Positions 28,069-36,795 of a DNA stretch of 64,000 bases are shown one piece after another. The stretch is from Comamonas piscis (GTDB lineage: Bacteria; Pseudomonadota; Gammaproteobacteria; Burkholderiales; Burkholderiaceae_C). A program made the translations under genes and the position numbers. The notes under the pieces were generated by a model. It was not told where the DNA came from. It saw only the letters and a program-made list of their open reading frames with translations, and made no database searches. The stretch lies in contig NZ_CP058554.1 of the NCBI RefSeq assembly GCF_014109725.1, positions 4,464,001 through 4,528,000 of the forward strand, in the 5' to 3' direction. Within the stretch, counting starts at the first letter, position 1. Each line of letters begins with the position of its first letter.

Positions 28069-29604
28069 TCAAGCCCGGGGTGGCAGACCGAGTTGCGCAT
28101 GCATCATGCGCCCCAGGCTGCGGTAGGCATCGTCCACTGCATCGGTAAACGGCATGCCGCAACTCAGCCGCAAAAAGTGGTCGTAATGGCCGGTGTTGCT
28201 GAACATATCGCCGGGCGCCACACGGATGCCCACGGCCAGTGCCTCGTCATAGAGGCGGCTTGACGAAATCTGCTCGGGCAGCTCCAGCCAGATGCTGAGG
28301 CCCCCGGCCGGCAAACTCAGCCGCGTGCCGATGGGGAAATACCGCGCCACCGCCTGCGCAGCGGCCTGGCGCTGCACCCGCAGCTGCTGGCGCAGGCGCA
28401 CCAGATGCCGCATGTACGAAGGCGATCCCACCGTGCGCGCGCCCAGCAACTGCGGCCAGACTGGTAAGTTGCGCGAGCGCGCAAACTTGATCATCTGCAC
28501 CCGCTCCTGCCAGCGCCCGGCATTCATCCAACCCAGGCGCAGGCCCGGCGCATAGCTTTTGGACAGCGAAGAGCAGTAGATCACCGAGCCATCGGTGTCC
28601 CAGGCCTTGCAGGGCTTCAGCACCTCGTCGGATTCGACAAATTCGCGGTAGATATCGTCCTCGATCAAGGCCACCCGGTACTCGCGGCACAAGGCCACCA
28701 GGCGCTTCTTGTGGCTGTCGGGCATGGTGGCGCCCTGGGGCATCTGTAAATGGGGCACCACCACCACGGCCTTGAGGTTGGGATGGGTGCGCAAGGCCAG
28801 CTCCAGCGCCTCGATCGACATGCCCGTGTGCGGGCTCGATGGAATCTCCAGCGCCTGCAGCTTCTTGGCTTCGATCGCTTGCAGGATGCCGTAAAAGGTC
28901 GGCGATTCAATCGCCACCATGTCGCCCGGCTGGGTCAGCGCATCCAATGCCAGGTTGACCGCCTCGGAGTTGCCAAAGGTGGCACCAATGTCCATGGGCG
29001 CCAGGCGCACCCCAAAGCCCAGCGCATAGCGCGCCATCGAGGCCTGAAAATCCGGATGCGTGAACGGCGCCGAAGGGCCATGCACCAAAATCTGCGGCTG
29101 CTCGCGCAGCAAGGCGACGGCCAACTGGTTCAGCAGCTTGGCATCAAACAGCTCGGGCGCCGGCATCGCACTGCCCAGATCGACTTTCAACGGCCCCTTG
29201 AGGCGCGCCTTGTTCAGGTACTCGGCCGCACGCTCGCCAATGCCTTCAAAGCGGTGGTCCTGCATGGGAAATGGCGCCAGCTGCAAGGGCTCGCGCGCGG
29301 CGGGCATTTGCAAAGCGGTGTCGCTGACGAAATAGCCCACGCGGGGCCGCGCCTCGATCAAGCCACGCGACTCAAGCACGCGCAGCACCTGCAGCGCCGT
29401 GCTGTGGCTGACATGGTGCAGACGCCGGATATCGCGCACCGAGGGCATGCGCGCGCCCACACCCAGGCTCTGCTGGGCAATCGCTTGCTCAAAATGCGCC
29501 GCGATGCGCTCGTACAGAAACGCGTCATCGGCAGCGGGGCTGTCCGCCACCTCCGCAACAGTATCTACCGAGGTATCGCACAGACTTTCTTCTAACAGCG
29601 GCAC
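28069..29604 (-). CDS. MocR-type GntR/aminotransferase-fold transcriptional regulator
   Basis: A 511-residue fusion. The N-terminal GntR winged helix (about 27-95) has GARMPSVRDIRRLHHVSHST and ALQVLRVLESRGLIEARPRV. The C-terminal domain has the fold I aminotransferase shape with the PLP-lysine motif VIYCSSLSKSYAPGLRLGWM (about 340). MocR proteins use bound PLP or amino compounds as effectors and usually control a divergent gene. The partner here is the small cupin-like gene at 29810. Four CAGAACAG boxes lie in the gap between them. Confidence 0.9.
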   Translation of the reverse strand: MPLLEESLCDTSVDTVAEVADSPAADDAFLYERIAAHFEQAIAQQSLGVGARMPSVRDIRRLHHVSHSTALQVLRVLESRGLIEARPRVGYFVSDTALQMPAAREPLQLAPFPMQDHRFEGIGERAAEYLNKARLKGPLKVDLGSAMPAPELFDAKLLNQLAVALLREQPQILVHGPSAPFTHPDFQASMARYALGFGVRLAPMDIGATFGNSEAVNLALDALTQPGDMVAIESPTFYGILQAIEAKKLQALEIPSSPHTGMSIEALELALRTHPNLKAVVVVPHLQMPQGATMPDSHKKRLVALCREYRVALIEDDIYREFVESDEVLKPCKAWDTDGSVIYCSSLSKSYAPGLRLGWMNAGRWQERVQMIKFARSRNLPVWPQLLGARTVGSPSYMRHLVRLRQQLRVQRQAAAQAVARYFPIGTRLSLPAGGLSIWLELPEQISSSRLYDEALAVGIRVAPGDMFSNTGHYDHFLRLSCGMPFTDAVDDAYRSLGRMMHAQLGLPPRA

Positions 29605-29657
29605 AGCAGGCCTCCTGGGTCCAACAATCAGGGCTATGGTCTCAGGTTCAACCCTGA

Positions 29658-29787
29658 CAGAACAGATACAGAAACCGCCATTTTGAACCAGAACAGCTGC
29701 TTTGTGCTTGCGCTGTTCTGCCCGCCAACGCCAGCAGCTGTGCCTGTTGCGATACCCGGGCTTTTTTTACGCTAGAGCCCTGTTCTG
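29658..29787. promoter_or_regulatory. Cluster of four CAGAACAG boxes between mocR and the divergent gene
   Basis: CAGAACAG occurs in direct orientation at 29658-29665 and 29689-29696, and as CTGTTCTG at 29713-29720 and 29780-29787. Four exact copies of an eight-base word in 130 bases is far above chance. MocR regulators typically bind direct and inverted repeats in such gaps. Confidence 0.7.
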
Positions 29788-29809
29788 AAACGCTCAGGAA
29801 AGCGCAAAA

Positions 29810-30205
29810 ATGACCTCCAGCACCGCCACCACCGCCCGCTTCGCCCCGACCCTGCCCAGCACTGCAGCGGCAACGGCCCAGGCCAGCGCCGCAACGCCGC
29901 CAAACCTCCAAAGAAGCAGCCTGGCCTTTCGCGCAGGCCAGGGCCAATGGTTGTATCTGGAAGCGGGCAGCAGCCTGTACTGCAATGCCGGGCAGCTGCA
30001 AATCAGCTCCCCCTGGCACAGTGGGCTGCGCCTAGTGGCCGAGGATGCGCCGCATTGCAATGGCGCGCATGCTGGCTGGTACTGGCTGCAAGCAGAAGGC
30101 CTGCAGCCCGCCCAGTTGCTGGTGCAGGTGCAGGCCTATGCGGGCTGGGGTGCCGGTTGGCGCAGTGTGGCCAACTGGCTGGGTCTGCTAGGCTGGAAAG
30201 ACTGA
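29810..30205 (+). CDS. Hypothetical protein, possibly DUF2917-like (small beta-rich)
   Basis: A 131-residue protein divergent from mocR. An Ala/Thr-rich N-terminus (1-35) is followed by a beta-rich body: LAFRAGQGQWLYLEAGSSLY (about 43-62), then hydrophobic/Trp-rich strands (WYWLQAEG) and a C-terminal hydrophobic helix. It resembles small DUF2917 proteins often found beside MocR or LysR regulators in Comamonadaceae; this is memory only. Function unknown. A preceding CTGTTCTG box 23 bases upstream of the start suggests control by the MocR protein. Confidence 0.65.
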   Translation: MTSSTATTARFAPTLPSTAAATAQASAATPPNLQRSSLAFRAGQGQWLYLEAGSSLYCNAGQLQISSPWHSGLRLVAEDAPHCNGAHAGWYWLQAEGLQPAQLLVQVQAYAGWGAGWRSVANWLGLLGWKD

Positions 30206-30206
30206 C

Positions 30207-31478
30207 TTACTTGCGTTGCCAGACGGCGGCAAAGAAACCGTCGGTCTGGTGCAGGTGCGGCCACAGGCGCAGGTACAGGCTGCCGCTTTCGCCGCCGCTG
30301 CACAGGCTGGCGGCTTGCTCCACCTTCAGGCCCTCCAGCAGCGCGCCGGCATCCAGCGGTTCAAAGTCCGGGTGGGCGGCGGCAAAGGCCTCGGCAATCG
30401 CCTCGTTCTCAGCTGGCAAGATGCTGCAGGTGGCATAGACCAGCCGGCCGCCAGACTTCACCATCCGGGCGCTGCTGGCCAGAATGGCGGCCTGCTTGGC
30501 GCTCATCTCTTCAATCCCCTGGGGGTTCTGGCGCCACTTCAAATCAGGATTGCGGCGCAAGGTGCCCAGGCCCGAGCAAGGCGCATCGACCAGCACCCGG
30601 TCCATCTTGCCGACCAGGCGCTTGACGCGCTCGTCGCGCTCATGGGCAATCGCGGCGGGGTGCACGTTCGACAGGCCCGAGCGGGCCAGGCGTGGCTTGA
30701 GCGCTTCGAGGCGGTGGGCCGACACATCAAAGGCGTACAGACGCCCGGTACTGCGCATGGTCGCGCCAATGGCCAGGGTCTTGCCGCCAGCACCGGCGCA
30801 AAAGTCGGTCACCATCTCGCCACGCTTGGCATCCAGCAGCAGGGCCAGCAGCTGCGAGCCCTCGTCCTGCACCTCGACACGGCCTTTGACAAAGGCATCG
30901 AGGCGCGACAGCACAGGCTTGTCTGCCACGCGCAGGCCCCAAGGCGAGTACGGGGTGATTTCGGCCTTGATGCCGGCAACCTTCAGCTCTTTTTGCAGCT
31001 CGGCACGCTTGGTCAGCAAGGCATTGGCGCGCAGATCCAGCGGCGCCATCTCCAGCATGCTGGCAGCCAGCTGCTCGAACTGGTCGCCAACCTGGGCCTG
31101 CAGCGGCTCGACCAGCCAGTCCGGCAGGTTGTGGCGGTGCTGGGGCATGAGGCTGTCGGGCGGAATGGCGTCGCAGTCGTCGAGCCATTTGACTTCCTGG
31201 TCCGTCAGCGCGCTTTTGACAAAGCTGCGCGGGCCGGCAAAGCCCAGAATGGCCAGGCGGCGCTCGCGCGCGCCGCTGCCCGAGCGAGCCAGCGATTCAA
31301 ACAGGGTTTTCTTGCGCAGCACGGTGTAGACCGTCTCAGCCAGGGTGCCCCGCTCGCGCGGGCCCAGGTTGCGGTGGTCACGGAAATAACGCGACACCAC
31401 GGCATCGGCCGGGTGTTCAAAGGTGAGGGCCTGCGCAACCAACTCGGCGCAGGCATCTAATAGGGCTTTGGGATGCAT
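30207..31478 (-). CDS. RsmB/NOP-family rRNA (cytosine-5) methyltransferase
   Basis: A 423-residue SAM-dependent RNA methyltransferase. Motif I VTDFCAGAGGKTLAIGATM (about 232-250), motif IV VDAPCSGLGTLRRNPDLKWR (about 300-319) with one catalytic Cys, and motif VI LVYATCSILPAENEAI with the second Cys. The N-terminus replaces the NusB domain of E. coli RsmB with a shorter helical region (HPKALLDACAELVAQALTF). It probably makes m5C in 16S rRNA. Its stop lies two bases from the convergent gene's stop. Confidence 0.9.
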   Translation of the reverse strand: MHPKALLDACAELVAQALTFEHPADAVVSRYFRDHRNLGPRERGTLAETVYTVLRKKTLFESLARSGSGARERRLAILGFAGPRSFVKSALTDQEVKWLDDCDAIPPDSLMPQHRHNLPDWLVEPLQAQVGDQFEQLAASMLEMAPLDLRANALLTKRAELQKELKVAGIKAEITPYSPWGLRVADKPVLSRLDAFVKGRVEVQDEGSQLLALLLDAKRGEMVTDFCAGAGGKTLAIGATMRSTGRLYAFDVSAHRLEALKPRLARSGLSNVHPAAIAHERDERVKRLVGKMDRVLVDAPCSGLGTLRRNPDLKWRQNPQGIEEMSAKQAAILASSARMVKSGGRLVYATCSILPAENEAIAEAFAAAHPDFEPLDAGALLEGLKVEQAASLCSGGESGSLYLRLWPHLHQTDGFFAAVWQRK

Positions 31479-31524
31479 AGGGCGCTATTGTCCCATTGCG
31501 CCAGTATCCGGGCGCCAGGCCCGG

Positions 31525-33522
31525 CTACCCGCGCAGGGGCGCGGCCGCACTGCGGGCAGCGGCAGGCTGGACGCTGCGGTCGTACAACAGCGCCCAGGGC
31601 ATGGCCGCCAATTGCCTCAGCGCCGTGGGGCCCAGCTCGTCCACATGGGTCAGCCATAGCGGCATCAGCTTGCACAGCAGCAGCTCGCGCTCCAGATAAC
31701 CGCGCCATTGCTGCTCCAGCCGCTTGTTCTCCTGGTAGTGCAAGCCTGGCCGGTCCAGCACCAGCACCAAGGCATAGGCGCCGGGCAGTGCTCGCAGCGG
31801 CCGCGCCATCAGCCAGGCGCGGCGCAAGCGGGGGCAGTGCTGCAAGTGGATCTGGAGCACGGCCAGCTCCGATGCCCAGAGCGGATGCGGCAGCGCCGTG
31901 CAGGCGCGTGCGCCCAGCAGGCTGCCCTGCTCCATCTGTTCCTGGCGCAGCGCCTGCAGCTGCGCCCGGGCCTGCAGCTCGCGCGCATGCCAGTCGTCGC
32001 GCAGTTGCCGCACCGATGCCTCCTGCACATCCTCGTCCTCCAGCACATCGAGCACGCCAGAAGCCAGCCGGCACCAGGCAGCGCCCATGGCGGGCAGGCA
32101 TGCATAGGCCTGCGCCAGGTACGCGAGCTGTGCCTCGCCGTCCATGCCCATGTGCAGGCTGGCGCAGGCCGCCAGCGCGCGGGCGTTGTCAGGCTCCAGC
32201 TGCAGCGCGCGTTGGTAAATCGGCAAGGGGGCATCCTGGTGCTGCAAGGCACTGCATTGCAGCTGCCAGCCCAGCTCCACCAGCTGGTCGGCATCCAGAT
32301 AGGGCTCGCGCGGCATCAGCACCTCCACGCGCCCGGCTGCAGTACTCAAAATCTGGCGGTAGGCCACCCAGTCATGGCCGTGGCGCACACACCAGCGCTG
32401 GTCCAGCAGTTCAATCCAGCGCTCCGAGCGCTTGCCCAGCCAGGCCAGGCAATTGCTGCTGGACATGGGGGTGAGGCCCGGGGGAACATCCAACCCACGC
32501 AGGCGCTCGCGCAGGCTGGGGGGCGTGTGCTGGTAGCCGGCTGGCGCGTAGTACTCCTGCTTCCAGCCCTGGTAGACCCAGTTGACATCCATGCTGTGGT
32601 TCATCACCCCGGCCATCAGGCTGAAGGGCCCCATCGGCGATGCCAGCTCGCGGGCGCGCAGCCAGTGCATGGTCCAGAACTGCTCGCGGAACCAGCGCCC
32701 GCGCACGGCCACTTCGGACAGCGCCTCACCCATCAGCGGCTTGCTCACCCAGCGCGCCGCCATGCGGTCAGCCACCACCTCGTCCTGGCGTGCCACCACA
32801 AAGCTCGCGGCCCACCAGCGTGGCAGGTACCAGCGCATAAAACGTTCGTTGGCCCAGCCCAGATGCGTCATCTGGCGGGCATCGGCCAGCCGCTCATGCA
32901 GGCCCTGCAGGCGGCGGCGGGCGCGGTAGACCGCCGCCTGCAACCAGCCCTGGCGGCGGCGCAGATGGCTGTATTCCTGGGCAATCATCGCGACCAGGCG
33001 CGACCGGTCAATCGCCATGGCCAGCGGCAGGCCCAGCAGCAGGTGGTGGCGCGCGGGCAGCAGCCCGCCCAGCCGCATCTGCTGGGCAATGCGCAGACCA
33101 TAGTCTTCGGTGATCACCAGATGGGTGATGCGGGGCCCGCCCACCTTCTGGCGCACCCGATCCAGCGCTTCGAACAGGCGTGGGCATTCGGCTGCCGGCA
33201 CCGCAATGCCGTCTGGCACCTGCCAATCAGACCGGGTCAGCCGCAGCACACTGATCAGCAACGCCAGGCCGGCAAAAAAGCCAAAGATCTGCAGCCCGTA
33301 AAAGCCCTGGTAGACATAGGACAGCACGGCCCAGGCGAGCAGCCCAATCCCAAGCAGCAGCCCGCCCCAAATCCACAGCCCTGCCAGCAAGGCCATACCA
33401 AAAACCCGGCGTTGAAACCTGGCCGGGTCGCTCACAGCGGCCAGCGCATAGGCATCGACCCGCTGCACAAAATCGATCTGTTCCACCCCACCCCCGAAAA
33501 AAATTCTTGTCCAGCAGCCCAA
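31525..33522 (-). CDS. M48-like membrane protein with degenerate zinc site (pseudopeptidase?)
   Basis: A 665-residue protein: two transmembrane segments (about 42-67 and 74-93), an M48-like domain, and a long helical/TPR-like C-terminus (about 380-665). At the place of the HEXXH zinc motif it reads AQEYSHLRRRQGW (residues 181-193), so the first His is Gln while Glu183 and His186 remain. A downstream RQDEVVADRMAARW (245-258) still offers the third-ligand Glu. The enzyme is therefore probably inactive or altered, perhaps a scaffold. A GTG at 33486 with GGGTGGG upstream is an alternative start. Family recall: comamonads often have M48 proteins of this size with intact HEFGH. Confidence 0.7.
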   Translation of the reverse strand: MGCWTRIFFGGGVEQIDFVQRVDAYALAAVSDPARFQRRVFGMALLAGLWIWGGLLLGIGLLAWAVLSYVYQGFYGLQIFGFFAGLALLISVLRLTRSDWQVPDGIAVPAAECPRLFEALDRVRQKVGGPRITHLVITEDYGLRIAQQMRLGGLLPARHHLLLGLPLAMAIDRSRLVAMIAQEYSHLRRRQGWLQAAVYRARRRLQGLHERLADARQMTHLGWANERFMRWYLPRWWAASFVVARQDEVVADRMAARWVSKPLMGEALSEVAVRGRWFREQFWTMHWLRARELASPMGPFSLMAGVMNHSMDVNWVYQGWKQEYYAPAGYQHTPPSLRERLRGLDVPPGLTPMSSSNCLAWLGKRSERWIELLDQRWCVRHGHDWVAYRQILSTAAGRVEVLMPREPYLDADQLVELGWQLQCSALQHQDAPLPIYQRALQLEPDNARALAACASLHMGMDGEAQLAYLAQAYACLPAMGAAWCRLASGVLDVLEDEDVQEASVRQLRDDWHARELQARAQLQALRQEQMEQGSLLGARACTALPHPLWASELAVLQIHLQHCPRLRRAWLMARPLRALPGAYALVLVLDRPGLHYQENKRLEQQWRGYLERELLLCKLMPLWLTHVDELGPTALRQLAAMPWALLYDRSVQPAAARSAAAPLRG

Positions 33523-33650
33523 GGGACCCTCTGCAAAACTCCCTGCCGTGGTCTGAACGCGGGCTCGGGCGATCCGCGTCCATCCCCATTGGGCGACGGT
33601 TTTGCAGACGGTCCCAGGATCATCTGCTAGTCTTATTTATTTTTCAGATT

Positions 33651-33911
33651 ATGGAACAGCACACCATGCCAGCACCAGCTATTTCGCCCGGGCTCTACCG
33701 CCACTACAAGGGCCAGCTCTACCAAGTTTGGCAGCTGGCGCAGCACAGCGAAACGCGAGAATGGCTGGTGGTTTACCAAGCGCTGTATGGCGACTTCGGA
33801 TGGTGGGTGCGGCCAGCGGCCATGTTCAGCGAGGACGTGGAAGTGAACGGCCAGCGCCAGCCCCGGTTTGCGGCTTATAAGCCACAGACCGAAACACCTG
33901 ACCAGGTTTGA
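33651..33911 (+). CDS. DUF1653 domain protein
   Basis: An 86-residue protein. PGLYRHYKGQLYQVWQLAQH, SETREWLVVYQALYGDFGWW and WVRPAAMFSEDVEVNGQRQP match the well-conserved DUF1653 fold, a small domain of unknown function widespread in proteobacteria. The ATG at 33651 or the one at 33666 (MPAPAIS) could be used. It converges on purN. Confidence 0.9.
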   Translation: MEQHTMPAPAISPGLYRHYKGQLYQVWQLAQHSETREWLVVYQALYGDFGWWVRPAAMFSEDVEVNGQRQPRFAAYKPQTETPDQV

Positions 33912-33927
33912 CAGCGTTGGCCAGCGC

Positions 33928-34509
33928 TCAGCGTGCCTGCAGCAGCGCGCGCACGGCCTTGGGGTAGATCTGGTGCTCCTGCACCAGCACGCGCGCGGCC
34001 AGCAGCTCGGCCGTATCGCCCGGCAGCACAGGCACCAGGCCCTGCTCCAAGATGGGCCCTGCATCCAGATCGGCAATGACCTGATGCACCGAGCAGCCGG
34101 CGAACTTGCAACCGGCATCAATCGCCCTTTGGTGGGTATGCAGGCCCGCAAAGGCAGGCAACAGCGAGGGATGGATATTGATCAGCCGGCCGCTGTAGTG
34201 CGTGACAAAGCCTGGCGTGAGAATGCGCATAAAACCGGCCAGCACCACCAAGTCGGGCGCATGGGCGTCAATGCATGCCATCAGCGCGGCATCAAAGCTC
34301 TCGCGGCTGTCATAGGCCTTGTGGTCCACTACCGCCGTCGCAATGCCCTGCTGCTGGGCAAACGGCAGGCCGCCCGCGTTGGCCTTGTTGCTGATGACGG
34401 CCGCCACCCTCGCTCCCAAGCTCTCCTGCCAGCGCTCTTGCTGCGCGGTACGTACGATGGCCGCCATGTTGGAGCCGCTGCCGGAGATCAGGATGACGAT
34501 GTTTTTCAT
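33928..34509 (-). CDS. purN: Phosphoribosylglycinamide formyltransferase
   Basis: A 193-residue GAR transformylase. GSGSNMAAIV (10-19) binds phosphate, and the catalytic triad lies in RLINIHPSLLPAFAGLHTHQ (Asn, His, about 108-127) and DLDAGPIL (Asp, about 145). It transfers formyl from 10-formyl-THF in purine synthesis. Start is MKNIVILISGSG at 34509. The open frame extends far upstream antisense to the next gene; that extension is a high-GC shadow. Confidence 0.95.
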   Translation of the reverse strand: MKNIVILISGSGSNMAAIVRTAQQERWQESLGARVAAVISNKANAGGLPFAQQQGIATAVVDHKAYDSRESFDAALMACIDAHAPDLVVLAGFMRILTPGFVTHYSGRLINIHPSLLPAFAGLHTHQRAIDAGCKFAGCSVHQVIADLDAGPILEQGLVPVLPGDTAELLAARVLVQEHQIYPKAVRALLQAR

Positions 34510-34629
34510 GGAGGCGGCATTATCGCAGGGTGCCGAACGTCCCGAAACACGCTGCACCCTCAAATGGCGGATAATCAAAGGCTTTACTGAATTCACAGCC
34601 ACGTTTACGGGCTCGCCCGCAGTTACTCC

Positions 34630-35949
34630 ATGAGCGCAAAAGCACCTGTCGATCCGATTCGCAAATTCCTCGAAACCGCCCGCCACCAGATTTCCGTGGG
34701 CAACCTCACGGGTGCCGCCCAAACCCTGAACGACGCACGGCATCGCGCGCCCCGTGATCCGCGCCTGTTCATGCTTGCAGGGCTGATGGCCGAGAAATCC
34801 GGCAACCTCCAAGGCGCATTCGATGCTATGCGGCGCAGCGAGACCCTGGCGCCGGATTGGGCACCAGGCCTGTTGGAGCAAGCACTGCTGTTCGCACGCC
34901 ACAACCGCGAGCACGAAGCCATGTCTGCCGCAGAGAAAGTGATTGCGCTGGAGCCCAACAACGCCCGCGTGATTGCTGGCGTGATCGACATCGCTCACCG
35001 CGTTGGCAATACCGACATGGCCATCCGCCATCTGCGCCGCGTGCTGGAGCTGACCCCGGAAGACCGCGTTCTGCGCCGCTACCTGGCCGTGGATTTGGGC
35101 GCCGTGCGCCAGTACGACGAGGCACTGGCCGTATTCGGCCCACTGATCGATGAGCAGCCCGATGACCACCTGGCACGCATCGGTCGGGTGCAGATGCTGC
35201 AAGCGCGCGGCACCATGCAAGAAGCCCTTCCCGATACCACGGCCCTGCTGGCCCTGCAGCCTGAAGACAAGATCTACCAGTATTACCACCAGCTGGCCCA
35301 AGGCGAGGTGCCCGCGCATGTGCCGGTCGAGTTGACCACCCACATGTTCGATGACATGGCATCGGTCTATGACATGCACATGGTGCGCCACCTGGCCTAC
35401 CAACTGCCCAAGCAGGTCGCCGACCAGCTGCTGCAGATCTACCCGAACCGCAGCTTCAATCTGCTGGATCTGGGCTGCGGAACCGGTCTGCTGGGTGCGT
35501 CGTTGGGTGCCATCGATGGCTACATCATGGGTGTGGACATGTCGAGCAAGATGCTTGAGCAAGCCGCCAAGCACAAGGTCTACTACAAGTTCCACCAGGT
35601 CAACCTGCTTGAAGCACTGGCTGCCACCCCCGCTAACACCTTCGAGGCAATCACTGCACTGGATGTGCTGATCTACGTCGGCGACCTACAGCAAACCCTC
35701 GCCGATGCCTACCGCGTGCTGGCTCCCGGCGGCGTGCTGATCTTCTCTTGCGAGCATGGTGATGTCACCGGCCCGGACACCCAGCTCCACGCCTTTGGCC
35801 GCTATACCCACACCTTGAGCAGCACCGTGCGCCTGGCCAAGGCGGCTGGCTTTGACCGTGTTGACACCCGTGATGTGGAGCTGCGCATGGAAGCCGGACA
35901 AGCCGTCGACGGCTTTGTAGTTACCGCCTACAAGCCCCAAGAAGCTTGA
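34630..35949 (+). CDS. TPR-repeat protein with C-terminal SAM-dependent methyltransferase
   Basis: A 439-residue two-part protein. Residues about 10-230 are tetratricopeptide helices (ETARHQISVGNLTGAAQTLN; MAEKSGNLQGAFDAMRRSET). Residues about 240-435 hold a class I methyltransferase: motif I FNLLDLGCGTGLLGASLGAI (about 279-298) and YRVLAPGGVLIFSCEHGDV (about 360). TPR-methyltransferase fusions of this kind often modify a protein bound by the TPR part; the substrate is unknown. Divergent from purN with 120 bases between starts. Confidence 0.85.
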   Translation: MSAKAPVDPIRKFLETARHQISVGNLTGAAQTLNDARHRAPRDPRLFMLAGLMAEKSGNLQGAFDAMRRSETLAPDWAPGLLEQALLFARHNREHEAMSAAEKVIALEPNNARVIAGVIDIAHRVGNTDMAIRHLRRVLELTPEDRVLRRYLAVDLGAVRQYDEALAVFGPLIDEQPDDHLARIGRVQMLQARGTMQEALPDTTALLALQPEDKIYQYYHQLAQGEVPAHVPVELTTHMFDDMASVYDMHMVRHLAYQLPKQVADQLLQIYPNRSFNLLDLGCGTGLLGASLGAIDGYIMGVDMSSKMLEQAAKHKVYYKFHQVNLLEALAATPANTFEAITALDVLIYVGDLQQTLADAYRVLAPGGVLIFSCEHGDVTGPDTQLHAFGRYTHTLSSTVRLAKAAGFDRVDTRDVELRMEAGQAVDGFVVTAYKPQEA

Positions 35950-35981
35950 TAGCACGGGGCTGAAAGTACAGCATTGAAACG

Positions 35982-36012
35982 AAAAGGCCTTGTCGCATGA
36001 CAAGGCCTTTTT
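35982..36012. terminator. Bidirectional terminator
   Basis: AAAAGGCCTTGTC (35982-35994) and GACAAGGCCTTTT (35999-36011) form a perfect 13-base stem with GCAT loop. It serves the TPR-methyltransferase and the convergent HNH gene. Confidence 0.92.
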
Positions 36013-36035
36013 GCTGAACGCAGCAAAGACAGCGC

Positions 36036-36593
36036 TCAAGCCGTCAAACGCGAGCTTTTGGGCACATGGGCCATCAAAAACTCCATCTGGTCGGTCAGGA
36101 TGCGGCGGTTGCGCAGGATAAAGTCTTCCCACAGGCTGGGGTTGTAAGGGGCGTAGAGCAGCGGCATATGCGCCTGCTCAGGCGTGCGACCTGCCTTGTG
36201 GTGGTTGCAGGATGCACAGGCCGTCACCACATTCATCCAGGTGTCCGGGCCTTTTTGGGATACGGGAATGACGTGCTCGCGGGTCAGGTGCTCTTCGTCG
36301 AAATGCTCGCCGCAGTAGGCGCAGATATGGCGGTCACGGCCAAACAGCTTGCTGTTGGTGAGCGTCATGCGCATCGCAAAGGGATCGATACCAGGCTTGC
36401 CGCGCGTGCCGATGATGCTGGCCACATCAATGCGCGACTGCAGGCCGGTGATGGCATTGTGGCCACCCCGGAAACAGGCCACGCTGGTGCCCGCCTCCCA
36501 GCGCACATCGCCTGCTGCGTAGTGCGTCACCGCCTCCTGCAAACTGATCCAGGATTGGGGAACGCCGCTTGCCGATAACTTCAACACCTTCAC
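36036..36593 (-). CDS. HNH endonuclease
   Basis: A 185-residue protein with an HNH nuclease domain: zinc ligands CAYCG (about 107) and CASCNHHKAGRTP (about 146), catalytic His in LTREHVIPVSQKGPDTWMN (about 121), and final R/P-rich segment. The best start is GTG at 36593 (VKVLKLSASG) because a perfect AGGAGG lies six bases upstream; ATG at 36611 has none. Such stand-alone HNH proteins are common and chromosomal in betaproteobacteria; cellular role unknown. Confidence 0.85.
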   Translation of the reverse strand: MKVLKLSASGVPQSWISLQEAVTHYAAGDVRWEAGTSVACFRGGHNAITGLQSRIDVASIIGTRGKPGIDPFAMRMTLTNSKLFGRDRHICAYCGEHFDEEHLTREHVIPVSQKGPDTWMNVVTACASCNHHKAGRTPEQAHMPLLYAPYNPSLWEDFILRNRRILTDQMEFLMAHVPKSSRLTA

Positions 36594-36795
36594 AATGGGC
36601 CTCCTGCGCATTGGGAATTGAACCGAAATACCGTCGGCCAGGACGCCCCTGGCCCTGAAAAAGCACCACAGTGGCCGCGTGCGCCGCACGCATGGCTGGG
36701 TGCCAAGTCATAATGGCCAATATACACTTTTATTGTGAAATTGCACACCGGCGCTCGGACAGAAAGCGCATGCCGCTACAGAAATCAAAGCAACA

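Noticed and set aside
31708..33630. 640-codon rightward open frame opposite the M48-like gene
   Set aside because: Antisense shadow with His/Gln/Pro-rich composition; the opposite strand has coherent TM and M48-like features.
34510..35595. N-terminal extension of the purN frame
   Set aside because: The true start MKNIVILISGSG is at 34509; the rest is antisense to the TPR-methyltransferase.
36600..36689. Longer start for the HNH gene (ATG at 36611 or 36689)
   Set aside because: Neither has a ribosome site, whereas GTG at 36593 has AGGAGG at ideal spacing.
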